A stretch of DNA of 64,000 bases from an uncultured SAR86 cluster bacterium (GCA_902628375.1 CACOMS010000003.1:1-64000), one strand, 5' to 3'; numbered from the stretch's first letter, positions 1 through 11,476 are shown. Numbers and translations: made by a program. Notes: a model not told the origin generated them from the letters alone.

Positions 1-338
1 GGGAGATGGCTCACTTTGGAGATCCTTTAGAAGATCTAGCTTGGGCTCTTTCTCCTATATGGAGTTGGACGGATCATTCAAGACCTGCATATCTTATTGA
101 TAGAGATGATGCCTTAGAAATTTGGAAAAAGACTTCAGGTCTGGCCTTAAATAAAAAAGATTTAGAATGGTGGGAACTGTTTAGTTGTGTAAAGGGATTA
201 GCTATTTGGATCTCGGCAGGGAACGAGTTCAATACATTTAAGAATCCAGATCCCATAAATTTATTCTCTGCTTGGTTGCCTGGAGATATACATACTGAGA
301 TCATTTTAGAAAAATTATCAAAAGGATTTCAACAATGA
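1..338 (+). CDS. Phosphotransferase (APH/choline kinase-like) family protein, 5' truncated by window edge
   Basis: Frame is open to the window start; reads (W)EMAHFGDPLEDLAWA, typical of the C-terminal half of APH-family kinases. Confidence 0.75.
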   Translation, partial: EMAHFGDPLEDLAWALSPIWSWTDHSRPAYLIDRDDALEIWKKTSGLALNKKDLEWWELFSCVKGLAIWISAGNEFNTFKNPDPINLFSAWLPGDIHTEIILEKLSKGFQQ

Positions 339-778
339 AGCCATCCATAAACACATCTTTAATTGTATTAGCTCAAGAGTTAAATGAGAGAGTTTCAGTT
401 TTAGTGGAAGACGAATATGAAAAATCTAGATTAGGAGCGTGGGCTGGAATGTTATTCATAGCATCCATGAAAATTGATGATTTGGCAGATGGACTATTCA
501 ATGAAAATAAAGAAATACTTTCTTTTTTAACTAAATACAAATCTGAACTAACAGCGGATCTTGCGCAAAGAATTAATGACATAGAATCATCAGGACCAAC
601 TGATATAAAAATTTCTTCTTTAGATGAGTTTAATCAAAAATTAAAAAGCTTGCTCATTCAAGCTCATTCAGAGTTAGAGGAAAAAAATCAATCTTCTGCT
701 TTAAAAGACATATGGATTGTTCTAAGGGTTATCCATCAAAACAGAAAAGTAAATCACTTATTACAAGCAATAAATTAA
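335..778 (+). CDS. Hypothetical protein, 147 aa
   Basis: ORF with ATGA overlap to the preceding kinase-like gene. Confidence 0.65.
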   Translation: MKPSINTSLIVLAQELNERVSVLVEDEYEKSRLGAWAGMLFIASMKIDDLADGLFNENKEILSFLTKYKSELTADLAQRINDIESSGPTDIKISSLDEFNQKLKSLLIQAHSELEEKNQSSALKDIWIVLRVIHQNRKVNHLLQAIN

Positions 779-780
779 AA

Positions 781-1002
781 TTATTTCTTTGACACTCCTG
801 ACCAGGATTTAACTTCATTAAAAGGCACTTTAGTCTCTTCCCCTTTGAGGTTATATGCTCTAAAGCCATAAAAATCACCATAAAAACCTTTAGGCAATAA
901 CTCTACTTGAGCATTGCTTGCTTTTTTATTGAGCAATACGTAGTTCTGGCTTCTTATAGCCTCGATAATATCTAGCGTCATTATGCTAACGTCTGGTTCC
1001 AT
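781..1002 (-). CDS. Hypothetical protein, 73 aa
   Basis: Short ORF with SD-like AGAGGGG a few nt upstream of its ATG on the minus strand. Confidence 0.55.
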   Translation of the reverse strand: MEPDVSIMTLDIIEAIRSQNYVLLNKKASNAQVELLPKGFYGDFYGFRAYNLKGEETKVPFNEVKSWSGVSKK

Positions 1003-1026
1003 ATACCCCTCTATGAATTATTACTT

Positions 1027-1146
1027 TTAGCCTGTGTAAGCCATAAAAGAAACCAGCCCCCAAGCACCAACGATCATTGGCATGAAAGCTATTGCAGGTA
1101 GCAACAGTTTCAGTGCAGGTCTAATCTTTCTTTCTATACGTTTCAT
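1027..1146 (-). CDS. Small putative single-pass membrane protein, 39 aa (MKRIERKIRPALKLLLPAIAFMPMIVGAWGLVSFMAYTG)
   Basis: Hand-translated; below the length cutoff of the ORF track; basic N-terminus then hydrophobic stretch; just upstream of 781..1002 on the same strand. Confidence 0.4.
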   Translation of the reverse strand: MKRIERKIRPALKLLLPAIAFMPMIVGAWGLVSFMAYTG

Positions 1147-1308
1147 ATATTTCTATAAATTAATAGTTAATAAAAATGCTAAAGCATTATATCAATATAA
1201 TTTATATATGTACATAAATACTGTGAATGATATTAAAGATTGTCTTTTTATCTAATATTTAGTTCTGCTAAGATTAATTATCTACCTGTATAATAAGCGA
1301 AAACCTCA

Positions 1309-3195
1309 ATGGTTAGAGAATATAACGCAGAATCAATAGAAGTCTTATCTGGACTAGATCCTGTTCGCAAAAGACCTGGAATGTATACCGAAACATCTAG
1401 GCCAAACCACTTGGCTTTGGAGGTAATCGATAATAGTGTTGATGAAGCTTTGGCAGGTTATGCCAAAAGCATTGATGTTGTTTTGCATAAAGACGGGTCT
1501 TTATCTGTTTCAGATGATGGTAGAGGTATGCCAGTAGATGTTCATCCAGAGGAAGGTATACCTGGTGTAGAACTTATTTTTACTCGTTTGCATGCCGGAG
1601 CTAAATTTTCAAATCAAGACTATAAATTTTCAGGAGGATTACATGGAGTGGGCGTTTCTGTAGTAAATGCTCTTTCTTCATCCTTAAAGGCCGAAATAAA
1701 AAGAGGAGGAAAAAAATACTCTATTGAGTTTAAAGACAGTGAAAAGAAAAAAGACTTAAAGGTTATTGATGAAGTCGGCAAGAGAAACACAGGGACTAAA
1801 GTAACTTTTTCTCCTGACCCTAATTTTTTTGACACACCAAAGATATCTTCAACTCAATTAATGGCTGCTTTAAAGGCTAAGGCAGTTCTTTCTCCCGGTC
1901 TTTCTATTTCTTATAAAGATGAGAAAAAAGGTATAAAAGAAAAATGGTGTTTTTTAGAAGGTCTTGCAGCTTATCTTAAAGATAGTAATAAAGGAGGAGA
2001 TTTAATACCAGTTGAACCTTTTGAAGGTGAGCATATTACTGATGAAGGCGGCATTACTTGGGCAATTCAGTGGGTAAGAGGAATTGAGGACCCTTTAAGT
2101 GAAAGTTATGTAAATTTGATTCCAACTACCCAAGGAGGAACTCATGTAAATGGCTTAAGGTCAGGATTAACTGATGCACTTAAAGAATTTTGTGATTTTA
2201 GAAGCCTAACTCCCAAAGGAATAAAGATAACCGCAGATGATATCTGGAAGAATTGCAGTTCAATTGTTTCTGCAAAACTAAGAGACCCACAATTTACTGG
2301 ACAGACTAAAGAAAGATTGTCCTCGAAGGAGTTCACTAATTTCTCTTCAGCAATAATTAAAGATGCTTTTAGTTTATGGTTAAACCAACACACAAGTGAA
2401 GGAGAAGAAATAGCTCTTCTATCTATAGAAAATGCCCAAGCCAGACAAAAAGCAAGTAAAAAGGTATCACGAAAGAAAATAACTGCCGGTCCAGCTTTGC
2501 CAGGCAAGCTTAGCGATTGTACGAGTAATGATGTAGAGGAAGGGGAGCTTTTTCTAGTTGAGGGTGATTCAGCAGGAGGTTCTGCAAAGCAAGCTAGAAA
2601 CAGGAACTTTCAAGCAGTGCTGCCTTTAGGAGGAAAAATTTTAAATACTTGGGAAGTTGAAACGAGTGAGATTTTATCTTCACAAGGTATAAACGATATA
2701 GCCGTGGCATTAGGTGTAGAACCAGGCAGTAATGACTTGGAGGGATTGAGGTATGGAAAGGTTTGTATTTTAGCTGATGCAGATCCTGATGGATTACATA
2801 TAGCAACACTCTTATGTGCATTATTTTTAAGACACTTCAGGCCTCTTGTAGAAAAAGGAAGGATATATGTAGCTATGCCACCTCTATTTAGAATTGATCA
2901 AGGAAAAGAAGTATTTTATGCATTAGATGAGAAAGAAAGAGACGCTCTAGTTGAAAAGCTAAAAAAGAAGAATAAAAGAGCTAAGATAGAGATTCAAAGA
3001 TTTAAAGGTCTTGGAGAAATGAATGCTTCACAACTTAGAGAAACAACCATGCTCCCAGAGTCTAGAAGGCTTGTTCAGTTAACTATTAAATCAGGCGACA
3101 ATTCCATGAAAGTCATGGATATGCTATTGGCAAAAAAAGGTGCACAGGATAGAAAGGATTGGTTAGAAAATAAAGGTGATTTAGCAAATGTCTAA
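1309..3195 (+). CDS. parE: DNA topoisomerase IV subunit B
   Basis: GHKL ATPase motifs ([24 protein letters not shown]), TOPRIM ([30 protein letters not shown]); followed by parC. Confidence 0.95.
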   Translation: MVREYNAESIEVLSGLDPVRKRPGMYTETSRPNHLALEVIDNSVDEALAGYAKSIDVVLHKDGSLSVSDDGRGMPVDVHPEEGIPGVELIFTRLHAGAKFSNQDYKFSGGLHGVGVSVVNALSSSLKAEIKRGGKKYSIEFKDSEKKKDLKVIDEVGKRNTGTKVTFSPDPNFFDTPKISSTQLMAALKAKAVLSPGLSISYKDEKKGIKEKWCFLEGLAAYLKDSNKGGDLIPVEPFEGEHITDEGGITWAIQWVRGIEDPLSESYVNLIPTTQGGTHVNGLRSGLTDALKEFCDFRSLTPKGIKITADDIWKNCSSIVSAKLRDPQFTGQTKERLSSKEFTNFSSAIIKDAFSLWLNQHTSEGEEIALLSIENAQARQKASKKVSRKKITAGPALPGKLSDCTSNDVEEGELFLVEGDSAGGSAKQARNRNFQAVLPLGGKILNTWEVETSEILSSQGINDIAVALGVEPGSNDLEGLRYGKVCILADADPDGLHIATLLCALFLRHFRPLVEKGRIYVAMPPLFRIDQGKEVFYALDEKERDALVEKLKKKNKRAKIEIQRFKGLGEMNASQLRETTMLPESRRLVQLTIKSGDNSMKVMDMLLAKKGAQDRKDWLENKGDLANV

Positions 3196-5446
3196 AACCA
3201 TAGAAAAACAGGCACTTAGTAACTTTACTGAACAGGCTTATCTTGATTATTCAATGTATGTTATTTTGGATAGAGCCCTTCCTCTTATAGGTGATGGTCT
3301 TAAGCCGGTACAAAGAAGAATTATTTACGCAATGTCTGAGCTAGGACTAAGTGCAGGAGCTAAATATAAAAAGAGCGTTCGAACTTCGGGTGATGTTACA
3401 GGTAAATTTCACCCTCATGGAGAGGCAGCAGTATATGAAACTATGGTTCTTCTTTCACAATCTTTTACCAATCGTTACCCTCTAATTGACGGACAAGGAA
3501 ATTGGGGTTCTATAGATGACCCTAAATCATTTGCAGCACAAAGATATACAGAATGCAGATTAACTCCCTATGCAAAATCATTACTTAGCGAGTTAGGACA
3601 AGGCACAGTTGATTGGGTCCAGAACTTTGATGGAACTCTTCTTGAGCCATCAGTCCTTCCTTCAAGGTTACCTAACTTAATGTTAAATGGAACAACCGGG
3701 ATAGCTGTAGGTATGGCAACTGATGTTCCTCCTCATAACTTAAAAGAAATAGTAAAAGCATGCATTAAGGTTCTAGAACAACCTAAAGTTACTATTGAAG
3801 AATTAAGTAAGGTTATACCTGCTCCTGATTATCCCTCTGGAGCAGAAATAATCTCCACAAGAGACGAGTTACTTGAAGTATATAAGACAGGTAGAGGAGC
3901 CATAAAACTTAGAGCTGTCTATGAAATAGAGGATGGAGAAATAATAATTACAGCTCTACCTCATCAAACTCCAAGTTCTAAGGTTTTAGAGCAAGTAGCT
4001 GCTCAAATGAATGCTAAGAAACTTCCAATGCTAGTAGATTTGAGAGATGAGAGTGATGAAGAAAATCCAGTCAGATTGGTATTAGTTCCAAGATCAAATC
4101 GAGTAGATAAAGAAGCTCTGATGAATCATTTATTTGCAACAACAGATCTGCAAAAAAATATGAGAGTGAACATGAATATCATAGGTCTAAATGGAAAACC
4201 TCAAGTTAAGGACCTTAAATCAATAATTAAAGAGTGGTTAACTTTTAGATCTAAGACAGTAACTAGACGACTTCAGTACAGACTGGATTGGGTAATGGAC
4301 AGGCTTCATATACTCGATGGATTGATGGTTGTTTATCTTAATATAGATGAAGTTATTAAAATTATAAGAAATGAAGATGAGCCTAAGAAAGTTCTTCAAA
4401 AGAAATTTAAATTAAGTTCAATTCAGGTAGATGCAATTTTAGAAATAAGACTGAGACAGTTAGCAAAATTAGAAGAAATAAAGATAAAAACCGAACAAGA
4501 GGGATTAAATAAAGAAAGGTTGGAACTTGAAAAGGTACTTAAGTCTAAGTCTAGGCTTAAAACACTGGTTAAAAAAGAACTGAAAGAGGATCTTGAAGAA
4601 TTTGGAGACGAAAGAAGAAGTCAGATAGTAGAGAGAGAGGAGGCATCAGCATTTGATGAAACTGAACTCATTTCTTCAGACCCTTCTACGATCATTCTTT
4701 CACAAAGAGGCTGGGTTAGGGCTGCAAAAGGCTTTGATGTAGAAGCGGATAAAATGAATTATAGAGAAGGAGATGGTTTTTTAATTTCAGCAAATGGGCG
4801 AAATAATCAAAATGTAACTTTCTTAGAATCTAAAGGAAAAGCTTATACTCTTCCTTGTCACTCTCTTCCCTCAGCAAGAGGACAAGGAGAACCTCTTTCA
4901 GGAAAATTAAGTGTTGAATCTGGAGCAGAATTTAAAGGAGTAATATCAGGTGAAGAAGATGAAAGGGTGCTACTGGCTTCAGATGCAGGTTATGGATTTA
5001 TAGCTAGATTAGGTGACCTTCAGACAAAAAATAAATCTGGTAAAGCAATAATGAGAGTCCCTGAATCTGGAACGGTGTTGAACCCTCAGAAAGTTTTAAA
5101 CAAAGAGGACTTAATAGCAGCTATAAGCAGTGAAGGAAGATTGTTAGTTTTTCCTTTAGAGGAATTACCTGAACTGTCTAAAGGTAAAGGCAATAAGATA
5201 ATCAATATTCCCAAAGCAAGATATGAAGCTAATGAGGAAAAACTGAGCTTCGTATCCGTTGTTGGGAAAGATAGGGAGTTAAAAGTATTTAGTGGAAAAA
5301 GACATTTCACAATTAAATCTAAAGATTTAGAAAACTTTATAGGCAATAGAGGCAGGAGAGGTAACTTCTTGCCTAAAGGCTTTAGGGTCGTTGATTCAGT
5401 AGAAGTTATTTCTAGAAACAAAGAGGAAGAGCCAAAAGATGATTGA
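3188..5446 (+). CDS. parC: DNA topoisomerase IV subunit A
   Basis: [18 protein letters not shown], catalytic [12 protein letters not shown]-terminal repeat region; 8-bp overlap with parE. Confidence 0.95.
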   Translation: MSKTIEKQALSNFTEQAYLDYSMYVILDRALPLIGDGLKPVQRRIIYAMSELGLSAGAKYKKSVRTSGDVTGKFHPHGEAAVYETMVLLSQSFTNRYPLIDGQGNWGSIDDPKSFAAQRYTECRLTPYAKSLLSELGQGTVDWVQNFDGTLLEPSVLPSRLPNLMLNGTTGIAVGMATDVPPHNLKEIVKACIKVLEQPKVTIEELSKVIPAPDYPSGAEIISTRDELLEVYKTGRGAIKLRAVYEIEDGEIIITALPHQTPSSKVLEQVAAQMNAKKLPMLVDLRDESDEENPVRLVLVPRSNRVDKEALMNHLFATTDLQKNMRVNMNIIGLNGKPQVKDLKSIIKEWLTFRSKTVTRRLQYRLDWVMDRLHILDGLMVVYLNIDEVIKIIRNEDEPKKVLQKKFKLSSIQVDAILEIRLRQLAKLEEIKIKTEQEGLNKERLELEKVLKSKSRLKTLVKKELKEDLEEFGDERRSQIVEREEASAFDETELISSDPSTIILSQRGWVRAAKGFDVEADKMNYREGDGFLISANGRNNQNVTFLESKGKAYTLPCHSLPSARGQGEPLSGKLSVESGAEFKGVISGEEDERVLLASDAGYGFIARLGDLQTKNKSGKAIMRVPESGTVLNPQKVLNKEDLIAAISSEGRLLVFPLEELPELSKGKGNKIINIPKARYEANEEKLSFVSVVGKDRELKVFSGKRHFTIKSKDLENFIGNRGRRGNFLPKGFRVVDSVEVISRNKEEEPKDD

Positions 5447-6392
5447 TGGTTTTTTAAACATTAATACTTTTCTTCTTTTTCTTATACTCCTATTTGTTAT
5501 TTATCTAACTTTTAAAAAAAGAGAAGATTCAGAAGGCGATTCAGACGAAGCATTGGTCGATATATCTAATAGTTTAAATAAACTAGAAGATATAGAGAGA
5601 AAGATATCTATCAATGCTGAAAGCATAGCCAAAGTAGATGAAAGAATAATCAAATCAGAAGCACCTCTTCAACAACTAAATAGATTTCTTTCTGGCTCTT
5701 CTACCGCAGGTAGGGTGGGTGAATGGGGCTTATCAGCTCTTATTAAAGATGTATTTCCTCAAAATTCTAATTTATATGAAGAAAATAGAGAGATGGTTCA
5801 AGGTTCGGGTCAAAGAGTAGAATTTGCAATCAAAATGCCCGGAGAAGAGAGGTATATGCCCATTGATTCTAAATTTGCATCACACATGTTCAACAACTAT
5901 TTAGAGGCTCAAGAATCTGGAGATAAGAATTCACTTGATAGAGCAACTAAAGAGTTACGCCAATCACTCCTTAGAGATGCAAAGGATATTAGAGAAAAGT
6001 ACATAGGGAGTAATACAACAAATGAAGGAATTATGTTTATTCCCTCTGAGTCTTTAGTCAATGTTGTTTATTCTTTAGAGGAAGTTAGAGAAAAGATTTA
6101 CCGAGATCATGACATTATAGTCATGGGTCCATCAAACCTAATTGCTTATTTGGGGAATTTAAAGCACAGCCACAATGCCATTGCTTTGCAAGAAAATATA
6201 TTACAAGTTAAGACTCATTTAGAGAACTTTAAATATGAATTTGAGAAATTTTCTAATGCCTATGATTCAGCTAAGAAGAAATCAAACTTAGCCAATAAAT
6301 CAATAGAAGAATTTCAGACCAGGATTAATGTAATGCAAAGTACAGTAAATAAAATGGGCGATAAGCTTGAAGAAGATTCTAAAGAAACATAA
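5439..6392 (+). CDS. rmuC: DNA recombination protein RmuC family
   Basis: N-terminal TM, coiled coil, GRVGEWGL and MPIDSKFA-type RmuC motifs. Confidence 0.88.
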   Translation: MIDGFLNINTFLLFLILLFVIYLTFKKREDSEGDSDEALVDISNSLNKLEDIERKISINAESIAKVDERIIKSEAPLQQLNRFLSGSSTAGRVGEWGLSALIKDVFPQNSNLYEENREMVQGSGQRVEFAIKMPGEERYMPIDSKFASHMFNNYLEAQESGDKNSLDRATKELRQSLLRDAKDIREKYIGSNTTNEGIMFIPSESLVNVVYSLEEVREKIYRDHDIIVMGPSNLIAYLGNLKHSHNAIALQENILQVKTHLENFKYEFEKFSNAYDSAKKKSNLANKSIEEFQTRINVMQSTVNKMGDKLEEDSKET

Positions 6393-6415
6393 CATAAAAA
6401 AATAAAAGGACTTAT

Positions 6416-6883
6416 ATGATAGAAAAATTTCCCTCCAAAGGAACCTCGGTTTTAGTTACTAAAGACATGTGTGATCTAAATAATCATATGAATGTTGTCT
6501 ATTATCAGCATATATTTGAGGATGGATGCCATAATTTCTACCAAGAAATGGGCTTTTCCAATGATTACTTTAATGATGGTTTTTCTTCATTTACCCTCGA
6601 ATCCAATATTAGGTATTTAAAGGAGCTTCTTGAAGGAGAGAAAGGGACACCTTATTTTAGGCTAATAAAAATCAATCCAAAATTAATCCATTATGCTGGA
6701 ATTATTGTAGATGAGGCAGGTAATGTATCGTCCTTTAGTGAACATGTTTTAGCTCATGTTGATATGAATATAAGAAAGACATCCGAAATGCCAGATGACT
6801 TGGTAGCTAGCTTAAACTCAATGCTTGAGGAGCATAATTCTACTGGACCTATAGACTTTGAACTTAGGCTCAGTATCAAATAG
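6416..6883 (+). CDS. Acyl-CoA thioesterase-like (hot-dog fold) protein
   Basis: DLNNHMNVVYYQHIFEDG resembles the 4HBT active-site region. Confidence 0.7.
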   Translation: MIEKFPSKGTSVLVTKDMCDLNNHMNVVYYQHIFEDGCHNFYQEMGFSNDYFNDGFSSFTLESNIRYLKELLEGEKGTPYFRLIKINPKLIHYAGIIVDEAGNVSSFSEHVLAHVDMNIRKTSEMPDDLVASLNSMLEEHNSTGPIDFELRLSIK

Positions 6884-7844
6884 AAGATAGTTTCTTTTGG
6901 ACTTCTTCAGTCAATAGAGGTATCACTTCCAAAGATTCTATATTTTCCTTGAGTTGTTCAGGTTTAGAAGCTCCTAATATTACAGTAGAAACATTATCGT
7001 TTAATAGACACCAAGCTATTGCAAGTTTAGTTAGGTTTGTACCTAATTCTTCTGCTATAGGCATAAATTTATTAACTTTTTCCATTCTGGCTTTTCCTCT
7101 ATCAGAATCAATCATATGTTTCTTTAACCACTCATAACCCTTTAAAGATGCTCTTGACCCTTCAGGTATTCCTTCTTGATATTTCCCTGTGAGAGCTCCA
7201 GACGCCAAAGGAGACCAGATGGTAGTCCCCATTTCATACTTTTCAAAAATTGGAGCATATTCAATTTCAAATCTTTTTCTATCCAACAAATTATATTGAG
7301 GTTGTTCCATCGTTGGTGGAGTTAGGTTATTTTCAAATGCAAACTCATAAGCCTCAGAAATCTCATCAGCTGTCCATTCAGATGTACCCCAGTAAAGTAT
7401 TTTTCCTTGAGTTACTAGATTATGCATCGCCCAAACTGTTTCGCCGATAGGCGTTTCAGGATCAGCTCTATGGCAAAAATAAAGATCCAAATAGTCTACC
7501 TGTAGTCTTTTCATGGCTTGATGACATGCTTCTGTAACATGCTTTCTGCTTAGCCCAATTTGTGTCGGTGTTGGATTTTTATTGGAGCCAAAAAAAACTT
7601 TAGACGAAACGCAATAACTATCTCTTGGTCTGTTTAAAGATTTTAAGGCATTACCCATAACAACTTCAGACTCACCAGCTTCATAACCTTCGGCATTGTC
7701 AAAAAAGTTAATTCCAGCATCAAAACAGATACCAAACATCTTCTCAGCTAATTTTGAATCCACTTGCTTATTGAAGGTAACCCATGAACCAAAAGACAAT
7801 TCTGATACTTTTAAACCTGATTTTCCTAATCTTCTATATTTCAT
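6876..7844 (-). CDS. Aldo/keto reductase (Kv-beta-like subfamily)
   Basis: MKYRRLGKSGLKVSELSFGSW, NFFDNAEGYEAGESE, YLDLYFCHRADPETPIGETVWAM, ILGASKPEQLKEN. Confidence 0.9.
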   Translation of the reverse strand: MKYRRLGKSGLKVSELSFGSWVTFNKQVDSKLAEKMFGICFDAGINFFDNAEGYEAGESEVVMGNALKSLNRPRDSYCVSSKVFFGSNKNPTPTQIGLSRKHVTEACHQAMKRLQVDYLDLYFCHRADPETPIGETVWAMHNLVTQGKILYWGTSEWTADEISEAYEFAFENNLTPPTMEQPQYNLLDRKRFEIEYAPIFEKYEMGTTIWSPLASGALTGKYQEGIPEGSRASLKGYEWLKKHMIDSDRGKARMEKVNKFMPIAEELGTNLTKLAIAWCLLNDNVSTVILGASKPEQLKENIESLEVIPLLTEEVQKKLSSI

Positions 7845-7861
7845 CTTTCTCCCCTTAGTTT

Positions 7862-8866
7862 TTAATTCTCTAATAAAACTATTCTAGTTCCGATATTGCC
7901 TCCCGATAACAGATCTACAAAAGCTTCGGGTGCAGACCCCAAGCCATGAACCTCATCCGTTAAGACTTTTAATTTACCTGACTCTATCCATTCAATAATT
8001 TTTGACGTTGCATCTTCATACTTTGCTGCAAAATCAAACACTAAAAAACCTTCCATCCTTATACTTTTGTTTACTAGCAGTCCAGGTATTCCTTTTGGAC
8101 CAGGTTCAGGAGAGCTTGTATCGTACTGAGAAACAACACCGCAACAAGCTATTCTTCCACCTGGATTTAATCGAAATAATGCTGAACCCAGAATCATACC
8201 GCCTGTGTTATCAAAATAAATATCAACACCATTTGGAGTGGCTTCTTTAAGATTCTGTCTATAGTTTGCATCCTTGTAATTAACAGCCGAATCAAAACCT
8301 AATTCTTCAACCAAAGTATTGCATTTTTCATCACTTCCACAGACCCCTATAACTTTGCATCCTTTAATCTTTGCTATTTGTCCTACTAGATGTCCAACGG
8401 ATCCTGCAGCAGCAGAAATCATTACTGTTTCACCTTCTTTAGGTTTTCCTATTTCCAATAAACCAAAATAGGCCGTTAAACCATTAATTCCTAGTGGTCC
8501 GAGGTATAGAGAAGGGTCAACATTGTCTCTCAGCAATGTTAGAGATTCTGGTTTTTGTGCAGAGTAAGATTGCCACCCGGTCATTGTTAATACTTTTTTG
8601 CCAACAGGAAAATTTTCATTCTTGCTTTCTACTATTTCTCCTATACCAGTGCTATTCATCACTATTCCTGTTTTTGGAGCCCCTGCATAGCTAGCACTGC
8701 CTTGAAGTCCTGCTCTTGTACCTGCAGTAATGGCAAAGGAAATAGTTTTAACAAGAACCTCATTTTCATCTATATTTGGCAGATTACTTTCAACTAGCTC
8801 GTAGTTATCACTTGAAAGCTTATCTTTAGGTAAGCTTTTAATTAATACCTGTAAATTTTTATCCAT
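7862..8866 (-). CDS. NADP-dependent oxidoreductase, MDR/zinc-independent family
   Basis: GETVMISAAAGSVGHLVGQIAKIKGCKVIGVCGS, VDIYFDNTGG, RIACCGVVSQYD. Confidence 0.88.
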   Translation of the reverse strand: MDKNLQVLIKSLPKDKLSSDNYELVESNLPNIDENEVLVKTISFAITAGTRAGLQGSASYAGAPKTGIVMNSTGIGEIVESKNENFPVGKKVLTMTGWQSYSAQKPESLTLLRDNVDPSLYLGPLGINGLTAYFGLLEIGKPKEGETVMISAAAGSVGHLVGQIAKIKGCKVIGVCGSDEKCNTLVEELGFDSAVNYKDANYRQNLKEATPNGVDIYFDNTGGMILGSALFRLNPGGRIACCGVVSQYDTSSPEPGPKGIPGLLVNKSIRMEGFLVFDFAAKYEDATSKIIEWIESGKLKVLTDEVHGLGSAPEAFVDLLSGGNIGTRIVLLEN

Positions 8867-8920
8867 TACTAATCCTTTTAATGTATGTAATATATATTAA
8901 ATAACTTAGAAGGAAATATT

Positions 8921-9352
8921 ATGGAAGTAAAAAACGCAGTTATGCCAAATGAGAGTCAGATGGAGGGATTTAATGATCAGGAAGAAGATAAACCAATTTT
9001 CATGGTAAATCTTCTCAAATTTAAAGAAAAGGCCGAGTATCCAGATAAAAGAGAAACGGATTTAACTGGTAAAGAAGCTTACGAAATATACGGAAAAGAA
9101 GTTGTAGGTCACCTTGAAAAAGTTGGAGGTAAACCTATATTTGGTGCGAATGTTGAGAGGTTAATGCTTGGAGAAGTAGAAGATTTATGGGATCAAGTAG
9201 CTGTGGCTATGTACCCTTCAAGAAAAGCAATGTTAAAGATGATTACTGATCCCGATTACATAGAGAGCGCACAACACAGAGTTGCAGGTTTAGAAGGTCA
9301 GTTAAATATAGAAACTTCGTTAGATGATAATTTACTAAAAGAAAATGCTTAA
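8921..9352 (+). CDS. DUF1330-like protein
   Basis: PIFMVNLLKFKEKA...AYEIYGKEV...VAVAMYPSRKAMLKMITDPDYIESAQHR pattern. Confidence 0.65.
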   Translation: MEVKNAVMPNESQMEGFNDQEEDKPIFMVNLLKFKEKAEYPDKRETDLTGKEAYEIYGKEVVGHLEKVGGKPIFGANVERLMLGEVEDLWDQVAVAMYPSRKAMLKMITDPDYIESAQHRVAGLEGQLNIETSLDDNLLKENA

Positions 9353-10409
9353 AAAAGAACGAATAACTCTGATAGGAGCTCCTCCTTCTCCCTACACAAG
9401 AAAAATGATTGCCTTACTTCGATATAGGCGCATTCCTTATGAAATTATTTGGGGGAATCCTAGCGAACTTTTAGAAGAAGGTGGAGCTTTTGCAGAATTA
9501 GGAATAAAACCACCCAAACCTGTTCTGCTTCCTACTTTTATTATGAGGAATGAAACGGGAGAGCTCCAGACTGTAACGGATTCAACGCCCATTATTAGGA
9601 AGTTAGAAGACGATTTTGAGGGAAGAAGTGTCATACCTGAAGATCCCGCTCTATGCTTCTTAAACTACCTTCTTGAAGATTTTGGTGATGAGTGGGTTAC
9701 TAAATATATGTTTCATTATCGATGGCATTTTAAAGAGGATGCAGATAATGCCTCTTCTATTCTTCCTCTAAATCATAAAGTTGACTTAACAGATGATGTT
9801 TGGGAACTATTTAAAGAGGGAATAGGTTCAAGACAGATTGAGAGACTTTGGGTTGTAGGCTCAAATGATACTACTGCCCCAATTATTGAAAATAGTTATA
9901 AACGTTTCCTTAAAATTATGGAAACTCATTTTAGTAATTTACCCTTTTTATTTGGCTATAGACCAAGTTCTGCTGACTTTGCTATTTATGGCCAGTTGAC
10001 CCAATTAATAGGATTGGATCCAACATCTAGAGCAATAGCTCATGAAATTTCTTTGAGAACTGTGGCATGGATAAATAGTATGGAAGACTTATCAGGTATT
10101 GATCCTGACAGAAGCCCATGGAAAAAATTAGAATCTCTTCCTGAAAGCATGAAATCTTTATTAAAGGAAATCGGACATGTCTATGTTCCTGCTTTATTGG
10201 CTAACAGCAAAGCTTTAGAAAGAGGAGAGGAGACTTGGGAGGCAGAAATTGATGGATCAACTTGGAAGCAAAAAACCTTTAATTATCAAGGTAAATGTCT
10301 TCAGTGGATTAACCAAGAGTTTTACTCTCTTGCTGAAATGGATCAAGAAAGAATATTAGACCTATTTGAAGACACAGGCTGCAAAGAGTTATTAATGAAG
10401 GAGAAGTAA
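9345..10409 (+). CDS. Glutathione S-transferase family protein
   Basis: N-terminal thioredoxin-like GAPPSPYTRKMIALLRYRRIPYE and all-alpha C-terminal domain. Confidence 0.82.
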   Translation: MLKKERITLIGAPPSPYTRKMIALLRYRRIPYEIIWGNPSELLEEGGAFAELGIKPPKPVLLPTFIMRNETGELQTVTDSTPIIRKLEDDFEGRSVIPEDPALCFLNYLLEDFGDEWVTKYMFHYRWHFKEDADNASSILPLNHKVDLTDDVWELFKEGIGSRQIERLWVVGSNDTTAPIIENSYKRFLKIMETHFSNLPFLFGYRPSSADFAIYGQLTQLIGLDPTSRAIAHEISLRTVAWINSMEDLSGIDPDRSPWKKLESLPESMKSLLKEIGHVYVPALLANSKALERGEETWEAEIDGSTWKQKTFNYQGKCLQWINQEFYSLAEMDQERILDLFEDTGCKELLMKEK

Positions 10410-10411
10410 TT

Positions 10412-11476
10412 ATGAAAATTCTAAGAACACCAGATGAAAGGTTTGAGGGATTAACGGATTTTCCTTTTGAACCAAACTATACGAATATAAAAACTAAAGA
10501 TGGAAGTGAATTACGTATCCATCATATTGATGAAGGCCCCAAAGAAGGCCCACTATTGTTAGCAATGCATGGACAGCCAGTTTGGAGCTATCTTTATTCT
10601 AAGATGATACCTTTTTTGACTTCTGCTGGAATAAGAGTAATTGCTCCTGACCTTCCTGGGTATGGCAAGTCTGATAAGCCAGCTTCTAGAGAAGATTATA
10701 GCTATCAAAACCAGGTAGATTGGATGGTGGATTGGTTCAATGCTAATGATTTTCAAGATGTAACTTTCTTCGGTCAAGATTGGGGAGGTTTAATAGGACT
10801 TAGAATGGTTGCAAGAGAACCAGATAGGTTCCTAAGAGTTTCTATGGGCAACACAGGCCTTCCTTATAATCCTGAGGTGCCTAAAGAAGTAATAGAAGAA
10901 ATAGAGGCATTCAGATCTAGCAATATAAAACTTCATCCTTTATCTATGGCTAAGGAAATAAGCAAAATGGATAGTAGCGAAAATCACCCTGGACTTAAAT
11001 TTATGTATTGGCAGAAATTTTGTTGGGATACTGAAGATCTTCCAATAGGCTTCATTCAATCTATGCAATTAGAAAAGAGGTCCTTTATTTCCTTGATTTT
11101 GAATTATGTATTTATATTAATTGGTAAATATAGCTCATCTCCATTTAAGACTTATATAGCAAGAGCATATGAAGCGCCTTTTCCAGATCCAAGTTATAAA
11201 ATGGGTCCAAGAGCTATGCCAAGTCATGTGCCGATTATTCCCGATGAATCTCTCGAAGAACAAAGAAAAGCAAGGGAGTTTTTCTCAACATGGGAAAAGC
11301 CTTTTTTAAGTGTATTTGCAGGTAATGATCCTGTTACGAATGGAATTGAGCAGGATGTTTTACAAATGTGCCCAAATGCAAAAAGTGCTCCACATATAGG
11401 AGGGGGTCATTTTTACCAATGGACTAAACCAGAAGAGTTATCAAATTTATTGATTAATTTTATTAAGGAGAATTAG
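10412..11476 (+). CDS. Haloalkane dehalogenase-like alpha/beta hydrolase
   Basis: HGQPVWSYLYSKM, APDLPGYGKSDKP, nucleophile elbow GQDWGG, AGNDPVTNG acid region, GGGHFYQW histidine. Confidence 0.85.
   Translation: MKILRTPDERFEGLTDFPFEPNYTNIKTKDGSELRIHHIDEGPKEGPLLLAMHGQPVWSYLYSKMIPFLTSAGIRVIAPDLPGYGKSDKPASREDYSYQNQVDWMVDWFNANDFQDVTFFGQDWGGLIGLRMVAREPDRFLRVSMGNTGLPYNPEVPKEVIEEIEAFRSSNIKLHPLSMAKEISKMDSSENHPGLKFMYWQKFCWDTEDLPIGFIQSMQLEKRSFISLILNYVFILIGKYSSSPFKTYIARAYEAPFPDPSYKMGPRAMPSHVPIIPDESLEEQRKAREFFSTWEKPFLSVFAGNDPVTNGIEQDVLQMCPNAKSAPHIGGGHFYQWTKPEELSNLLINFIKEN

Noticed and set aside
2142-2507. Minus-strand 121-aa ORF inside parE
   Set aside because: Antisense to a clear parE frame; AT-rich genomes give many such spurious ORFs.
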